Origin: DATAES01 sp963721305
GTDB lineage: Bacteria; Actinomycetota; Acidimicrobiia; Acidimicrobiales; JACDCH01
Reading direction: 5' to 3'
DNA: 64,000 nucleotides
NCBI GenBank assembly: GCA_963721305.1
Contig: CAVRIR010000003.1
Location: 372,001 to 436,000 of the forward strand
This document shows positions 8,332-16,458 of this stretch, piece by piece; the stretch's first letter is position 1, and each line of letters starts with the position of its first letter. Below the pieces are notes generated by a model. That model worked only from the letters and a program-made list of their open reading frames with translations. It did not search any database and was not told where the DNA came from. The translations under genes were made by a program, and so were the position numbers.

Positions 8332-8923
8332 CGCCACCAAGCCGCGGTTCCGCTTCACGACGCGTGACGACGGCGACTTCGCCGGCGGCTCGCGCTTCGA
8401 CGGCAGCACGACGTGGCTGCACCAGGTCCACGGCGCCACCGTCGTCGAGGTGACCGCGCCGGGGGAACATGCGGGCGTCGAAGCTGACGCCGCGTTCACG
8501 ACCCGATCCGGCTGCACGCTCGCGGTCCGTACCGCGGACTGCGTGCCCGTCGTGCTCATCGGCGACGGTGCGGTCGGTGTCGTCCACGCCGGCTGGCGCG
8601 GCCTCGCCGCCGGCGTCATCGAAGCGACGGCCGCGGCGATGGGGGGCGTGGCCGAAGCCCACGTCGGACCACACATCCGGCGGGGCTGTTACGAGTTCGG
8701 GACGAGCGATCTCGACACGGTCGCCGCCGCACTCGGCGATCGAGTGCGGGCCACGACGACGTGGGGAACGCCGGCGCTCGACCTGACGGCAGGGGTGCGC
8801 GCCGCCCTCGACGGCACGGCGGTGCATGACCCGGGCGCGTGCACGGCGTGCTCCGATGTGTACTTCTCGTGGCGCGCCCGGAAGGAGCACGAGCGGTTCG
8901 CCACGATCGCGTGGCTGGCGTGA
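8213..8923 (+). CDS. YfiH/LACC1-family multicopper-oxidase-like purine nucleosidase protein
   Basis: Member of the YfiH (polyphenol oxidase/laccase domain, DUF152) family, shown in other organisms to act on purine nucleosides. It is very often found beside ftsZ. The zinc/copper ligands are present in WLHQVHGATV (His), RTADCVPV (Cys) and VVHAGWRGL (His). Conserved protein begins around base 8338 (PRFRFTTR), but no ATG, GTG or TTG lies close in frame. The first candidate is GTG 8213, which would overlap ftsZ by 119 bases and add a Thr/Ser-rich leader, so the true start is uncertain. The usual GPCI motif reads GPHI here. Confidence 0.82.
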   Translation: MPTCRARPRPLERRATSSRGTKTRSKATTTTSTSPASSSSATKPRFRFTTRDDGDFAGGSRFDGSTTWLHQVHGATVVEVTAPGEHAGVEADAAFTTRSGCTLAVRTADCVPVVLIGDGAVGVVHAGWRGLAAGVIEATAAAMGGVAEAHVGPHIRRGCYEFGTSDLDTVAAALGDRVRATTTWGTPALDLTAGVRAALDGTAVHDPGACTACSDVYFSWRARKEHERFATIAWLA

Positions 8924-8933
8924 CGGAATCCGC

Positions 8934-9587
8934 ATGACCGACGTCCCGACCGTCCAGGCGAACGTGCAGCGCATGCGCGATCGCATCGCCGCGGCGAGAG
9001 GCGATGCCGAATCCGTGCGTCTCGTCGCGGTCACGAAGGGACACCCGGCCGCGGTCGCGCGATCGGCGGTCGAGGCCGGGCTCGTCGACCTGGGCGAGAA
9101 CTACGCGCAGGAGCTCGACGCCAAGGCCGCGGACGTGCCGGGTGCCGTCCGGTGGCACTTCATCGGCCAACTCCAGCGCAACAAGGTGCGACAGGTGGCG
9201 CACCTCGTGTCTCTGTGGCAGTCCGTCGACCGCTTGCGGCTCGGCGAAGAGATCGCACGCCACCAACCAGGCGCCTCCTTGCTCGTGCAGGTCAACCTGA
9301 CCGACGACCCGGACCGCGGCGGCACCCGGCCTGGCCTCGCCGCCGGACTGGTGGAAGGGCTGCGAGATCTCGGCCTCGACGTACGCGGCCTGATGGCCGT
9401 CGCGCCGATGGGCGACGACCAGACGGTCCGCGACGGCTTCCGGGTCGTGCGCGAACTGGCCGACCGCTTGGCGCTTCCGGAGCGATCGATCGGGATGAGC
9501 GACGACTTCGAGATCGCCGTGCAGGAGGGGTCGACCATGGTGCGGATCGGCAGCGCGCTGTTCGGGCCACGTCCGCGTGTGGCCTGA
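8934..9587 (+). CDS. YggS/PROSC-family pyridoxal-phosphate homeostasis protein
   Basis: A 217-residue alanine-racemase-fold protein of the YggS/PLPBP family, which binds PLP and buffers its intracellular level. The PLP lysine lies in LVAVTKGHP. Other family motifs are LGENYAQEL, WHFIGQLQRNK and the C-terminal MSDDFEIAV...GSTMVRIGSALFG. ATG 8934 follows the yfiH stop by 10 nt. The order ftsZ-yfiH-yggS-sepF-yggT-divIVA is the conserved Gram-positive arrangement and implies co-transcription. Confidence 0.93.
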   Translation: MTDVPTVQANVQRMRDRIAAARGDAESVRLVAVTKGHPAAVARSAVEAGLVDLGENYAQELDAKAADVPGAVRWHFIGQLQRNKVRQVAHLVSLWQSVDRLRLGEEIARHQPGASLLVQVNLTDDPDRGGTRPGLAAGLVEGLRDLGLDVRGLMAVAPMGDDQTVRDGFRVVRELADRLALPERSIGMSDDFEIAVQEGSTMVRIGSALFGPRPRVA

Positions 9588-9632
9588 CCGCGCGTGGAAA
9601 ACTATGTTCACGTTGGACGAAGGGCTTCGTGA

Positions 9633-10211
9633 ATGGCGACCATGTGGCGCCGGGCCATGACCTACCTCGGTCTCGGACCCGACGAGGAGTATGAGGAGTA
9701 CGGCGACCCTGAGCCCGCGCGCGAGCCGGTGACCGACCGCACCGCACGCTCCTCGGCTCGCACGGCCGCGCCCCCTCGCCGCGCCTCTGACCCCGAGGCC
9801 GAGCCCTCAGACGTCGCATTCGTCGGAAGCGTGCGCCGTCTCGAGGCGCAACCACTCGATCCGACCCCAGGAATCGGTGCAGTGACCCCAGCAGGACAGA
9901 AGCGTGCACCCGTGGTGCGCGCCATCCCCAGTTCGATGTCCGCCAAGCCCCACGTCGTGTCGCCCGCGTCGTTCAACGAAGCGCAAGAGGTGGCCGACAA
10001 GTACAAGGGCAACGTCCCGGTCATCATGAACCTTCAAGACGTCGACCGCGACCTGTCGCGGCGGCTCATCGACTTCGCCAGCGGCCTCTGCTACGGCGTC
10101 GGCGGTTCGATGGAGAAGGTTGCGCACCAGGTGTACCTGCTCACACCGAGCAACGTCGAGGTCTCCCCCGAAGAGCGCCGTCGCTTGCAAGAGCGCGGCC
10201 TCTACGACTGA
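9633..10211 (+). CDS. sepF: Cell division protein SepF
   Basis: SepF is the membrane-binding FtsZ anchor used by Actinobacteria in place of FtsA. The 192-residue product starts with the amphipathic membrane-targeting segment MATMWRRAMTYLGLG, continues with an acidic and Pro/Arg/Ala-rich linker (about residues 20-95), and ends with the SepF (DUF552) domain: VVSPASFNEAQEVADKY, VIMNLQDVDRDLSRRLIDF and the ASGLCYGVGGSMEKV turn. The start ATG is preceded by GAAGGG. It sits directly upstream of yggT and divIVA. Confidence 0.95.
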   Translation: MATMWRRAMTYLGLGPDEEYEEYGDPEPAREPVTDRTARSSARTAAPPRRASDPEAEPSDVAFVGSVRRLEAQPLDPTPGIGAVTPAGQKRAPVVRAIPSSMSAKPHVVSPASFNEAQEVADKYKGNVPVIMNLQDVDRDLSRRLIDFASGLCYGVGGSMEKVAHQVYLLTPSNVEVSPEERRRLQERGLYD

Positions 10212-10235
10212 TCGACCCGGCGCCCGCTCGCTCCG

Positions 10236-10487
10236 ATGGGGATCCTCTGCATCGCGCTCCAGCTGTATGTCCTCGTCGTCTTCGGGCGGGTGATCATGAG
10301 CTGGTTCCCCGTCCACGAGGGCAGTGCGCTCGAGAGTGTCGACACCTTCCTGCGGATGTTGACCGAGCCCGTGCTCGGCCCGCTGCGCCGGGCGATCCCT
10401 GCCCTCCGCCTCGGCGGCATGGCGCTCGATCTGTCACCGATGATCGTGCTGTTCGCCATCATCATCCTGCAGCAATCCATCTGCTGA
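10236..10487 (+). CDS. YggT-family membrane protein
   Basis: An 83-residue integral membrane protein with two hydrophobic helices (about residues 3-22 and 64-82) separated by the conserved loop SWFPVHEGS...LTEPVLGPLRRAIP that defines the YggT family. The molecular role is not established; the gene is conserved between sepF and divIVA and is thought to be linked to division or envelope function. It starts 24 nt after the sepF stop. Confidence 0.9.
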   Translation: MGILCIALQLYVLVVFGRVIMSWFPVHEGSALESVDTFLRMLTEPVLGPLRRAIPALRLGGMALDLSPMIVLFAIIILQQSIC

Positions 10488-10531
10488 ACGGTCCCCGAAC
10501 CACCCCAGACGGGGCAGTACCATGCGCGTTC

Positions 10532-11728
10532 ATGGATGTCACGCCTCAGGTGATCAACGAGGTCGAGTTCCACCAGAAGATGCGGGGCTACGACCCCGAC
10601 GAGGTCGACGACTTCCTCGAACGTGTCGCGGTCGCGGTCAGCCAGCTCACCGAGCTGCTGCAGGAGAGCGAAGGGCGCGCCGCTGCTGCCGACACGCGGG
10701 TGAAAGAGCTCGAGCGTCAGGCACGTGACGCGGGTGACAGGACGTCCGCGATGGACGACGACACCGAGACGATCCGTCGCACGCTGGTGCTCGCGCAGAA
10801 GACCGCCGACGCCGCAGTGAAAGAGGCTCGTGACGACGCGCGCCGCACGCTCGCCGAAGCCAAGGAGAAGGCGGACGTGATGGTGAGCGACGCGCAGACG
10901 ACGTCGCGCCGCCTCGTGAACGACGCCGAAGCCGATGCGCGCAAGGCGTCGGCAGACACCCGCCAGCGCATGATCGACGAGATCGCGGCGCTCGAAGAAC
11001 AGCGCGAAGGGTTGAAGGCCGATCAGGGCATCCTCGAACGGCATCTCGAGGAGCAGCGCCTGCGGTTGCGTAGCTCGATCGGCGATCTGCAACGGCTGCT
11101 CGACGACCCGGCGAAGCTGCGCGCTGCGAGCATGCCCGACCTGAGCGCGGCGACACCGCCCGCGCTCGCCCAGGACGACGACACTGCTGATGTGGTCGAC
11201 GTTGCTGCTGATGTCGACGTTGCTGATGTCGACGCTGCTGATGTCGACGCTGCTGATGTCGACGCTGCTGATGTGGTCGACGTTGCTGATGATGTCGACG
11301 TTGCTGATGATGTCGACGAATCCGTCGCGCCGGCCGCCGAAGAGAACGGCCATGACCTGATCGATCTCAGCGGCGGTGACGCGGCTGGCGAGGGCAGCGA
11401 ACTGCGCGTGGCCGACGACGACGTTCCCGTCGAGCGCCCGATCACGGGCGGCGTGCGCTTCTCGCCCCCGGACGACGCTGAAGATCAGGGGCTGCAGGCA
11501 TACAGCGCGCGCACAGCGGTTGCGACCGAGGACGACGGCGATACCGACGCCTGGTCGCGGTTCGTGCGCGAAGAGATGCTCGACGACCGACCCACCGGGG
11601 CCATGAGCATCTCCACCGGCGACGACGCGTACATGGTCGAGTTGCGCAAGGCGATGGCGGAAGACCCCCCGAACGAGTCGACTCTCGCGGATCGGCCGGC
11701 CCGCACTCGCTTCGGCCGTCGCCGCTGA
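10532..11728 (+). CDS. divIVA: DivIVA/Wag31-type polar growth and septum-site protein
   Basis: DivIVA (Wag31) marks curved membrane at poles and septa and organises cell-wall synthesis. The 398-residue product begins with the lipid-binding domain (NEVEFHQKMRGYDPDEVDDF), followed by long coiled coils up to about residue 200. The tail then contains an Asp/Val/Ala repeat tract (residues about 218-262) rather than the usual Pro/Gln linker, and ends in a short conserved-looking segment. The repeat is encoded by 15- and 18-nt units with many T-ending codons, unlike the surrounding gene. The stop lies 14 bp from that of convergent ileS. Confidence 0.92.
   Translation: MDVTPQVINEVEFHQKMRGYDPDEVDDFLERVAVAVSQLTELLQESEGRAAAADTRVKELERQARDAGDRTSAMDDDTETIRRTLVLAQKTADAAVKEARDDARRTLAEAKEKADVMVSDAQTTSRRLVNDAEADARKASADTRQRMIDEIAALEEQREGLKADQGILERHLEEQRLRLRSSIGDLQRLLDDPAKLRAASMPDLSAATPPALAQDDDTADVVDVAADVDVADVDAADVDAADVDAADVVDVADDVDVADDVDESVAPAAEENGHDLIDLSGGDAAGEGSELRVADDDVPVERPITGGVRFSPPDDAEDQGLQAYSARTAVATEDDGDTDAWSRFVREEMLDDRPTGAMSISTGDDAYMVELRKAMAEDPPNESTLADRPARTRFGRRR
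11184..11318 (+). repeat. In-frame 15/18-nt minisatellite inside divIVA
   Basis: About eight consecutive units based on GCTGATGTCGACGCT or GCTGATGATGTCGACGTT encode A-D-V-D-A or A-D-D-V-D-V. Unit lengths are multiples of three, so copy-number change would keep the frame. GCT, GAT and GTT codons dominate here although neighbouring codons mostly end in G or C, which suggests recent expansion of a short seed. The effect would be to vary the length of an acidic linker. Confidence 0.9.
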
Positions 11729-11742
11729 CGCAGCCTCCAGCC

Positions 11743-14700
11743 TCAGGTGACGCGTGACAGGCCGACGCGGAGCGCTCGTCCGTCGGGCAGCTCGACGCGA
11801 TGCCCTTCGGCCAGCCGGCCGCCCACGACCAGCTCCTCGGCGAGCGTCTCTTCCATGACGTAGCTACGGTGCTTCTCGACGAGATCGCGGAGGTCGTCGT
11901 GATCGCCGACATCGACGACGAGATGGATCCGGTCGGTGACGTGGAAGCCGTCGTGGCGGCGGAGCTCGTTGACGCGACGCACCACGAAGCGGGCGAGCCC
12001 TTCTTCGGCCAGCTCGGGCGTGACGTCGGTGTCGAGCGCCACCACGCCCTCGGCGTCCGGCAGCGGACTCGATGTCGTCCCGCCGCGCGCCACGAGCCGC
12101 AACGTGTACTCGTCGGGCGCGAGCTTGCGGCCGGCGACGACCACTTCGTCGCCTGCGCGCCACCAATCGCCGGCCTTCACCGCGCGGATGAGACCCTGCA
12201 CGTCGGCGCCCACGCGCGGGCCGAGCACCGCGGGCACGAGCTGCAACACGAACTCACCGGTGGACGCGACGTCGGTCGTGAGCTCGACCACCTTCACGTT
12301 CGCTTCGTCGGCGATGAGCGGTTCGAAGGCGCGCAATGCCTCGGCGTCGGGCGTGGCCACCGTCAACTTGGGCAAGGGCTGGCGATTGGGGATGCCGCTC
12401 GCCTTGCGGATGGACGCGGCCGCCGAGCACACCGCTCGCACCTGGTCCATGGTCGCGACCAGATCGGGATCGGCGTCGAGCACGAGCTCGTCGGAGGACG
12501 GCCAGTCCTCGAGGTGGACCGACCCGGCGCCGGTCAGCCCGCCGTACACGCTCTCGGTCGTCATCGGCAACAGCGGCGCAGCAACGCGGCACAGCACCGT
12601 CAGGACCGTGTGCAGCGCGTCGACCGCCTGCTTGTCGCCGGTCCAGAAGCGGTCGCGGCTGCGGCGGATGTACCAGTTGTTGAGTGAGTCGATGAACGAC
12701 AGGATCGACGCGCACGCACCCGACAGGTCGAACGACTCGAGCCGAACGGTCACGTCGTCGCGCAAGGCCGCGACCTTCGCGAGCACGTACCGATCGAGCA
12801 CATGCTCGGCGCTCGGCGTGTGGTCGCCGTGAACGTCCGCCGCGTTCGCGTACAGAGTGAGGAAGTACCACGCGTTCCAGATCGGCATCAGCACCTGACG
12901 GACCGCTTCTTCCATCGAGCGCCGGTCGGTGACCATGTCGCCGCCCCGCAACACGGACGACGACAGGAGCGCCCACCGCATCGCGTCGGACCCCACGGTG
13001 TCGAACACGTCGACCGGATCGGGGTAATTGCCGAGCCGCTTGGACAGCTTCTGTCCGTCGTCGCCGAGCAGGACGCCGTGCACGACGCACGTCTTGAACG
13101 CGGGCCGGTCGAACAGCGCGGTCGCGAGGACGTGGAGCGTGTAGAACCAGCCCCGAGTCTGACCGATGTACTCGACGATGAAGTCACCGGGGAAGTGCGA
13201 CTCGAACCACTCCTGGTTCTCGAAGGGGTAGTGCACCTGTGCGTAGGGCATCGAGCCCGACTCGAACCAACAGTCGAGGACGTCGGGGATGCGCCGCATC
13301 ATCGACTTGCCTGTGGGGTCGTCGGGATTCTGCCGCACGAGCTCGTCGATGTACGGGCGATGGAGATCTCTCGGCCGGACGCCGAAGTCGCGCTCGAGCT
13401 CGTCGAGGCTTCCGTACACGTCGACGCGGGGGTAGGCAGGGTCGTCGCTCTTCCAGATCGGAAGGGGTGAGCCCCAGAACCGGTTGCGGCTGATCGACCA
13501 GTCGCGGGCGCCTTCCAACCACTTGCCGAACGAGCCGTCGCGGACGTGCTCGGGCACCCAGTCGATCTGCTGGTTGAGCTCGAGCATGCGGTCCTTCAGC
13601 GCCGTCACACGCACGAACCAGCTCGACAGCGCCCGGTAGATGAGCGGTGTGTCGGTGCGCCAGCAGTGGGGGTAGCTGTGCACGTACGTCTCGTGCCGCA
13701 CCACGACGCCGCGCTGCTTGAGGTCGCGGATGATCGCCGCGTTCGCATCGAACACCTGCGTCCCGGCGTACGTCGACACCTCGTCCGTGAACTTGCCTTG
13801 ATCGTCGACCGGCGCGACGACGCTGATGCCCGCGTCCTCGCACGCCTTCTGGTCGTCCTCGCCGAAGCCCGGCGCCATGTGCACCGCGCCAGTGCCGTCT
13901 TCGGTGGTCACGAAGTCACCGCCGAGCACGACGAACGAGCCGGGATGATCGGCGAAGAAGTCGAACAACGGCGTGTAGTGATGGCCGACGAGCTCGGATC
14001 CCTTGATCGTCGCGACGTGTGTCGCGTTCGCGAGCTCGCGTTCGTAGGCCGAGGCGCGCGCCGCGCCGATGACGTACTGCCGGCCGTCCTCCTCGTACAC
14101 CGCGTAGTCGATGTCGGGGCCGACCGCGATAGCGAGGTTCGACGGCAACGTCCACGGCGTCGTCGTCCACACGAGCAACCGGCGACCGTCGTCGAGCTCG
14201 AACCACACGGTCAGCGCCGGGTCCTGTCGATCTCGATACGAGTCGTCGAGGCGGGTCTCGAAGTTGGACAGCGGCGTCTCGCACTCCCAGCAGTACGGCA
14301 GCACGCGATAGCCCTCGTAGAGCAGGCCCTTGTCGTAGAGCTGCTTCTGCGCCCACATGACCGACTCCATGTAGGAGATGTCCATGGTCTTGTAGTCGTT
14401 GTCCATGTCGACCCAGCGGGCCTGGCGGGTCACGTAGTCGCGCCACACGTCGGCGGTCGTGCCGACGATCGAGCGGCAATGCGCGTTGAACCTGTCGACG
14501 CCGTAGGACTCGATCGCCACCCGCCCGGAAAGCCCCAGCTCGCGCTCGGCCTGCATCTCGACCGGCAGCCCGTGGCAGTCCCAACCGAACCGACGCTCGA
14601 CCCGCTGACCCCGCATGGTGCGGTAGCGGGGGACTGCATCCTTCACGAAACCGGTGAGCAGATGGCCGTAATGGGGAAGCCCGTTCGCGAACGGCGGTCC

Positions 14701-14853
14701 GTCGTAGAAGACGAACTCGTCCGCCGGCGATCGCTGTTCGACCGACCTGGTGAACGTGTCGTCCTCCTCCCAGCGAGCCACGATCGAGCGCTCGAGCACC
14801 GGGAAGGACGGATGCTGCTCGACGTCTGGATAGCGCTCGTTGGCCGGGGGCAT
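11743..14853 (-). CDS. ileS: Isoleucyl-tRNA synthetase (long, IleRS2-like type)
   Basis: Class I synthetase that charges tRNA-Ile. The 1036-residue product has the HIGH-type motif PHYGH (about residues 60-64), the editing domain (TTPWTLPSNLAI), WFESGSMPYAQ and the KMSKS-type motif KLSKR near residue 600. Its length and the HYGH/KLSKR forms resemble the eukaryote-like IleRS2 class found in Actinobacteria, a class often tolerant of mupirocin (family knowledge, not tested here). Only 36 bp separate its start from the divergent DUF167 gene, so there is no room for the T-box leader that controls many ileS genes. It is convergent with divIVA. Confidence 0.96.
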   Translation of the reverse strand: MPPANERYPDVEQHPSFPVLERSIVARWEEDDTFTRSVEQRSPADEFVFYDGPPFANGLPHYGHLLTGFVKDAVPRYRTMRGQRVERRFGWDCHGLPVEMQAERELGLSGRVAIESYGVDRFNAHCRSIVGTTADVWRDYVTRQARWVDMDNDYKTMDISYMESVMWAQKQLYDKGLLYEGYRVLPYCWECETPLSNFETRLDDSYRDRQDPALTVWFELDDGRRLLVWTTTPWTLPSNLAIAVGPDIDYAVYEEDGRQYVIGAARASAYERELANATHVATIKGSELVGHHYTPLFDFFADHPGSFVVLGGDFVTTEDGTGAVHMAPGFGEDDQKACEDAGISVVAPVDDQGKFTDEVSTYAGTQVFDANAAIIRDLKQRGVVVRHETYVHSYPHCWRTDTPLIYRALSSWFVRVTALKDRMLELNQQIDWVPEHVRDGSFGKWLEGARDWSISRNRFWGSPLPIWKSDDPAYPRVDVYGSLDELERDFGVRPRDLHRPYIDELVRQNPDDPTGKSMMRRIPDVLDCWFESGSMPYAQVHYPFENQEWFESHFPGDFIVEYIGQTRGWFYTLHVLATALFDRPAFKTCVVHGVLLGDDGQKLSKRLGNYPDPVDVFDTVGSDAMRWALLSSSVLRGGDMVTDRRSMEEAVRQVLMPIWNAWYFLTLYANAADVHGDHTPSAEHVLDRYVLAKVAALRDDVTVRLESFDLSGACASILSFIDSLNNWYIRRSRDRFWTGDKQAVDALHTVLTVLCRVAAPLLPMTTESVYGGLTGAGSVHLEDWPSSDELVLDADPDLVATMDQVRAVCSAAASIRKASGIPNRQPLPKLTVATPDAEALRAFEPLIADEANVKVVELTTDVASTGEFVLQLVPAVLGPRVGADVQGLIRAVKAGDWWRAGDEVVVAGRKLAPDEYTLRLVARGGTTSSPLPDAEGVVALDTDVTPELAEEGLARFVVRRVNELRRHDGFHVTDRIHLVVDVGDHDDLRDLVEKHRSYVMEETLAEELVVGGRLAEGHRVELPDGRALRVGLSRVT

Positions 14854-14889
14854 CCGGGAGAGCGTACGCGGGGACTACGGTCCCAACGC

Positions 14890-15246
14890 ATGTCGCTTTT
14901 CACGGTCCGCGACGACGGCACAGTCGAGTTGAACGTCCACGCCCAGCCGGGCGCGGGGCGGACGCAGATCACCGGCCGTTACGGCGATGCCCTCAAGATC
15001 CGGGTGGCGGTCCCGCCGCAGCACGGGCGGGCCAACACCGCCCTCGCCTCCACGCTGGCGGAGGCGTTCGGATTGCCCGACAAGGCGGTCGAGCTCGTCA
15101 GCGGCGACAAGAGCAGGACGAAGCGGTTCCGGCTGACGGTGGGCGACATCGACGAGTTCGCCGACCGGCTGGACGACCTCGTGGCGTCCGGCAGTGCTGG
15201 CGCGGGACCGACCGATCGCGACAAGTGGCGGCCGCCCCGAGGTTGA
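14890..15246 (+). CDS. DUF167/YggU-family protein
   Basis: A 118-residue protein of the DUF167 family (YggU fold). Characteristic segments are VHAQPGAGRTQITG, LKIRVAVPPQHGRAN and VSGDKSRTKRFRL. The function is unknown; in many bacteria the gene lies near yggT and divIVA, as here. ATG 14890 is chosen because the long open frame before it is antisense to ileS and not conserved. It is divergent from ileS. Confidence 0.85.
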   Translation: MSLFTVRDDGTVELNVHAQPGAGRTQITGRYGDALKIRVAVPPQHGRANTALASTLAEAFGLPDKAVELVSGDKSRTKRFRLTVGDIDEFADRLDDLVASGSAGAGPTDRDKWRPPRG

Positions 15247-15272
15247 AACCGGGTACCGGTCCTCCCTACAAT
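15243..15272 (+). promoter_or_regulatory. Probable promoter of the DksA-like gene (TTGAAA / TACAAT)
   Basis: TTGAAA at 15243-15248 and TACAAT at 15267-15272 have an 18-bp spacer, among the closest matches to a housekeeping sigma consensus in the window. It overlaps the stop codon of the DUF167 gene and lies 33 bp upstream of the DksA-like start (15305), which has its own Shine-Dalgarno GAGGAAG. It would also serve lspA and rluD downstream. Confidence 0.55.
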
Positions 15273-15304
15273 CCAGCACCCTTTTGGCGGCCTGAGAGGA
15301 AGCC

Positions 15305-15982
15305 ATGCCCAAGACAACGGGGCGCGTAGCCCCACTGAAGGCGACAACGTCGCGCGCCTCGGCCACGAAAGCCACGAAGCGCACGACTACCGCGAAGGTG
15401 AAGGCGGCACCCACGAAGAAAACAGCAACCAAGGCGGTGACGAAGAAGGCGGCGCCCGCCAAGAAGGCCCCGGCCGCGAAGAAGGCGGCGGCACCGGCCA
15501 AGAAGGCCGCGCCCGCCAAGCAGCCCGCGGCCAAGAAGGCGGCCGCACCCGCGGCCGCCGCGGCGATCAAGAAGGCGGTGCCCGCGAAGGCGGTGAAGAA
15601 GGGCCCGGTCGTGCTGGACAAGTTCCTCGAGGGCCAGCGCGCCACGCTGCTCGAGGAGCGGGCGACGTACACCCGCCAGGCCGAGTCGCTGCAGGCCGAA
15701 GCCGACCTGCTGGCCGCCGAGCGAGAGCCTGGCGACGTGCAGTTCGACGAGGAGTCGGGCGAGGGCGACACGCTCGCGGTCGAGCGTGAGCGCGACCTGG
15801 CACTGTCCGCCCAGGCGCGTTCCGCGGTCGACGAGATCGACGTCGCGCTCGCGAAGATCGCCAACGGCACCTACGGCATCTGCGATCAGTGCGGCAAGCA
15901 CATCCCCAAGGAACGGTTGCGGGCGATCCCGTACGCGGCGCTCTGCGTCCAGTGCAAGAGCATGGGGCTCGGCAGGCGGTGA
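15305..15982 (+). CDS. DksA/TraR-type zinc-finger protein with Lys/Ala-rich histone-like N-terminal tail
   Basis: The 225-residue product has two parts. Residues 1-100 are a low-complexity tail rich in AAPAKKA and KKAAA units, resembling the tails of histone H1 and HupB and likely to bind nucleic acid. Residues 100-225 are a DksA/TraR C4 module: a coiled-coil start (VLDKFLEGQRATLLEERATY) and the zinc finger C-x2-C-x17-C-x2-C from CDQC to CVQC. DksA-type proteins act at the RNA polymerase secondary channel, though actinobacterial members need not work with ppGpp. It has its own promoter and a GTGA overlap with lspA. The fold is secure, the function inferred. Confidence 0.85.
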   Translation: MPKTTGRVAPLKATTSRASATKATKRTTTAKVKAAPTKKTATKAVTKKAAPAKKAPAAKKAAAPAKKAAPAKQPAAKKAAAPAAAAAIKKAVPAKAVKKGPVVLDKFLEGQRATLLEERATYTRQAESLQAEADLLAAEREPGDVQFDEESGEGDTLAVERERDLALSAQARSAVDEIDVALAKIANGTYGICDQCGKHIPKERLRAIPYAALCVQCKSMGLGRR

Positions 15983-16458
15983 GCTCGGTGGAGCTGGGCA
16001 ACAAGGCCCGGCTCACCACGATCGTCGTCGCGGTCGCCGGGCTGGTCATCATCGTCGATCAGCTCACCAAGTGGTGGGCGACGCGCAGTCTGGCCGACCG
16101 CGACATCGATCTCGTGTGGACGCTCCGATTCCACCTGGTGCAGAACCACGGCGCGGCCTTCAGCCTCGCGGGTGGACGCGGAGGACTGGTTGCCATCCTC
16201 GCGATCGCGATCGTCGTCGGCTTGATCGCTTTCGGGCGCGGGATCGACACGAGAGTCGGAGCGGTCGCGCTCGGGCTCGTGCTCGGCGGTGCGCTCGGCA
16301 ACCTCCTCGACCGTCTTCTCCGTGAGGGCTCCGGTTTCCTCGGCGGCGGCGTCGTCGACTTCATCGACCTGCAGTGGTGGCCGATCTTCAACGTCGCCGA
16401 TGCCTGTGTCGTCGTGGGTGGTCTGCTTCTCGTTCTCGTCGTCGCGCGAACGACATGA
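15979..16458 (+). CDS. lspA: Lipoprotein signal peptidase LspA
   Basis: LspA is the membrane aspartyl peptidase that removes signal peptides from diacylated prolipoproteins. The 159-residue product has four hydrophobic helices and the catalytic blocks NHGAAFSL, GGALGNLLDRL (first Asp) and FNVADACVVVG (second Asp). GTG 15979 overlaps the preceding stop (GTGA); GTG 15988 is an alternative. The stop overlaps the ATG of rluD. Its substrates in this window include the cupredoxin lipoprotein and the TAP-like hydrolase. Confidence 0.95.
   Translation: MSSVELGNKARLTTIVVAVAGLVIIVDQLTKWWATRSLADRDIDLVWTLRFHLVQNHGAAFSLAGGRGGLVAILAIAIVVGLIAFGRGIDTRVGAVALGLVLGGALGNLLDRLLREGSGFLGGGVVDFIDLQWWPIFNVADACVVVGGLLLVLVVARTT

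Noticed and set aside
11184..11318. The divIVA tract as a CRISPR or intergenic satellite
   Set aside because: Units are 15/18 nt, contiguous without spacers and in frame inside a coding gene.
14854..14889. T-box riboswitch before ileS
   Set aside because: Only 36 bp separate the divergent starts, far too short for a T-box.
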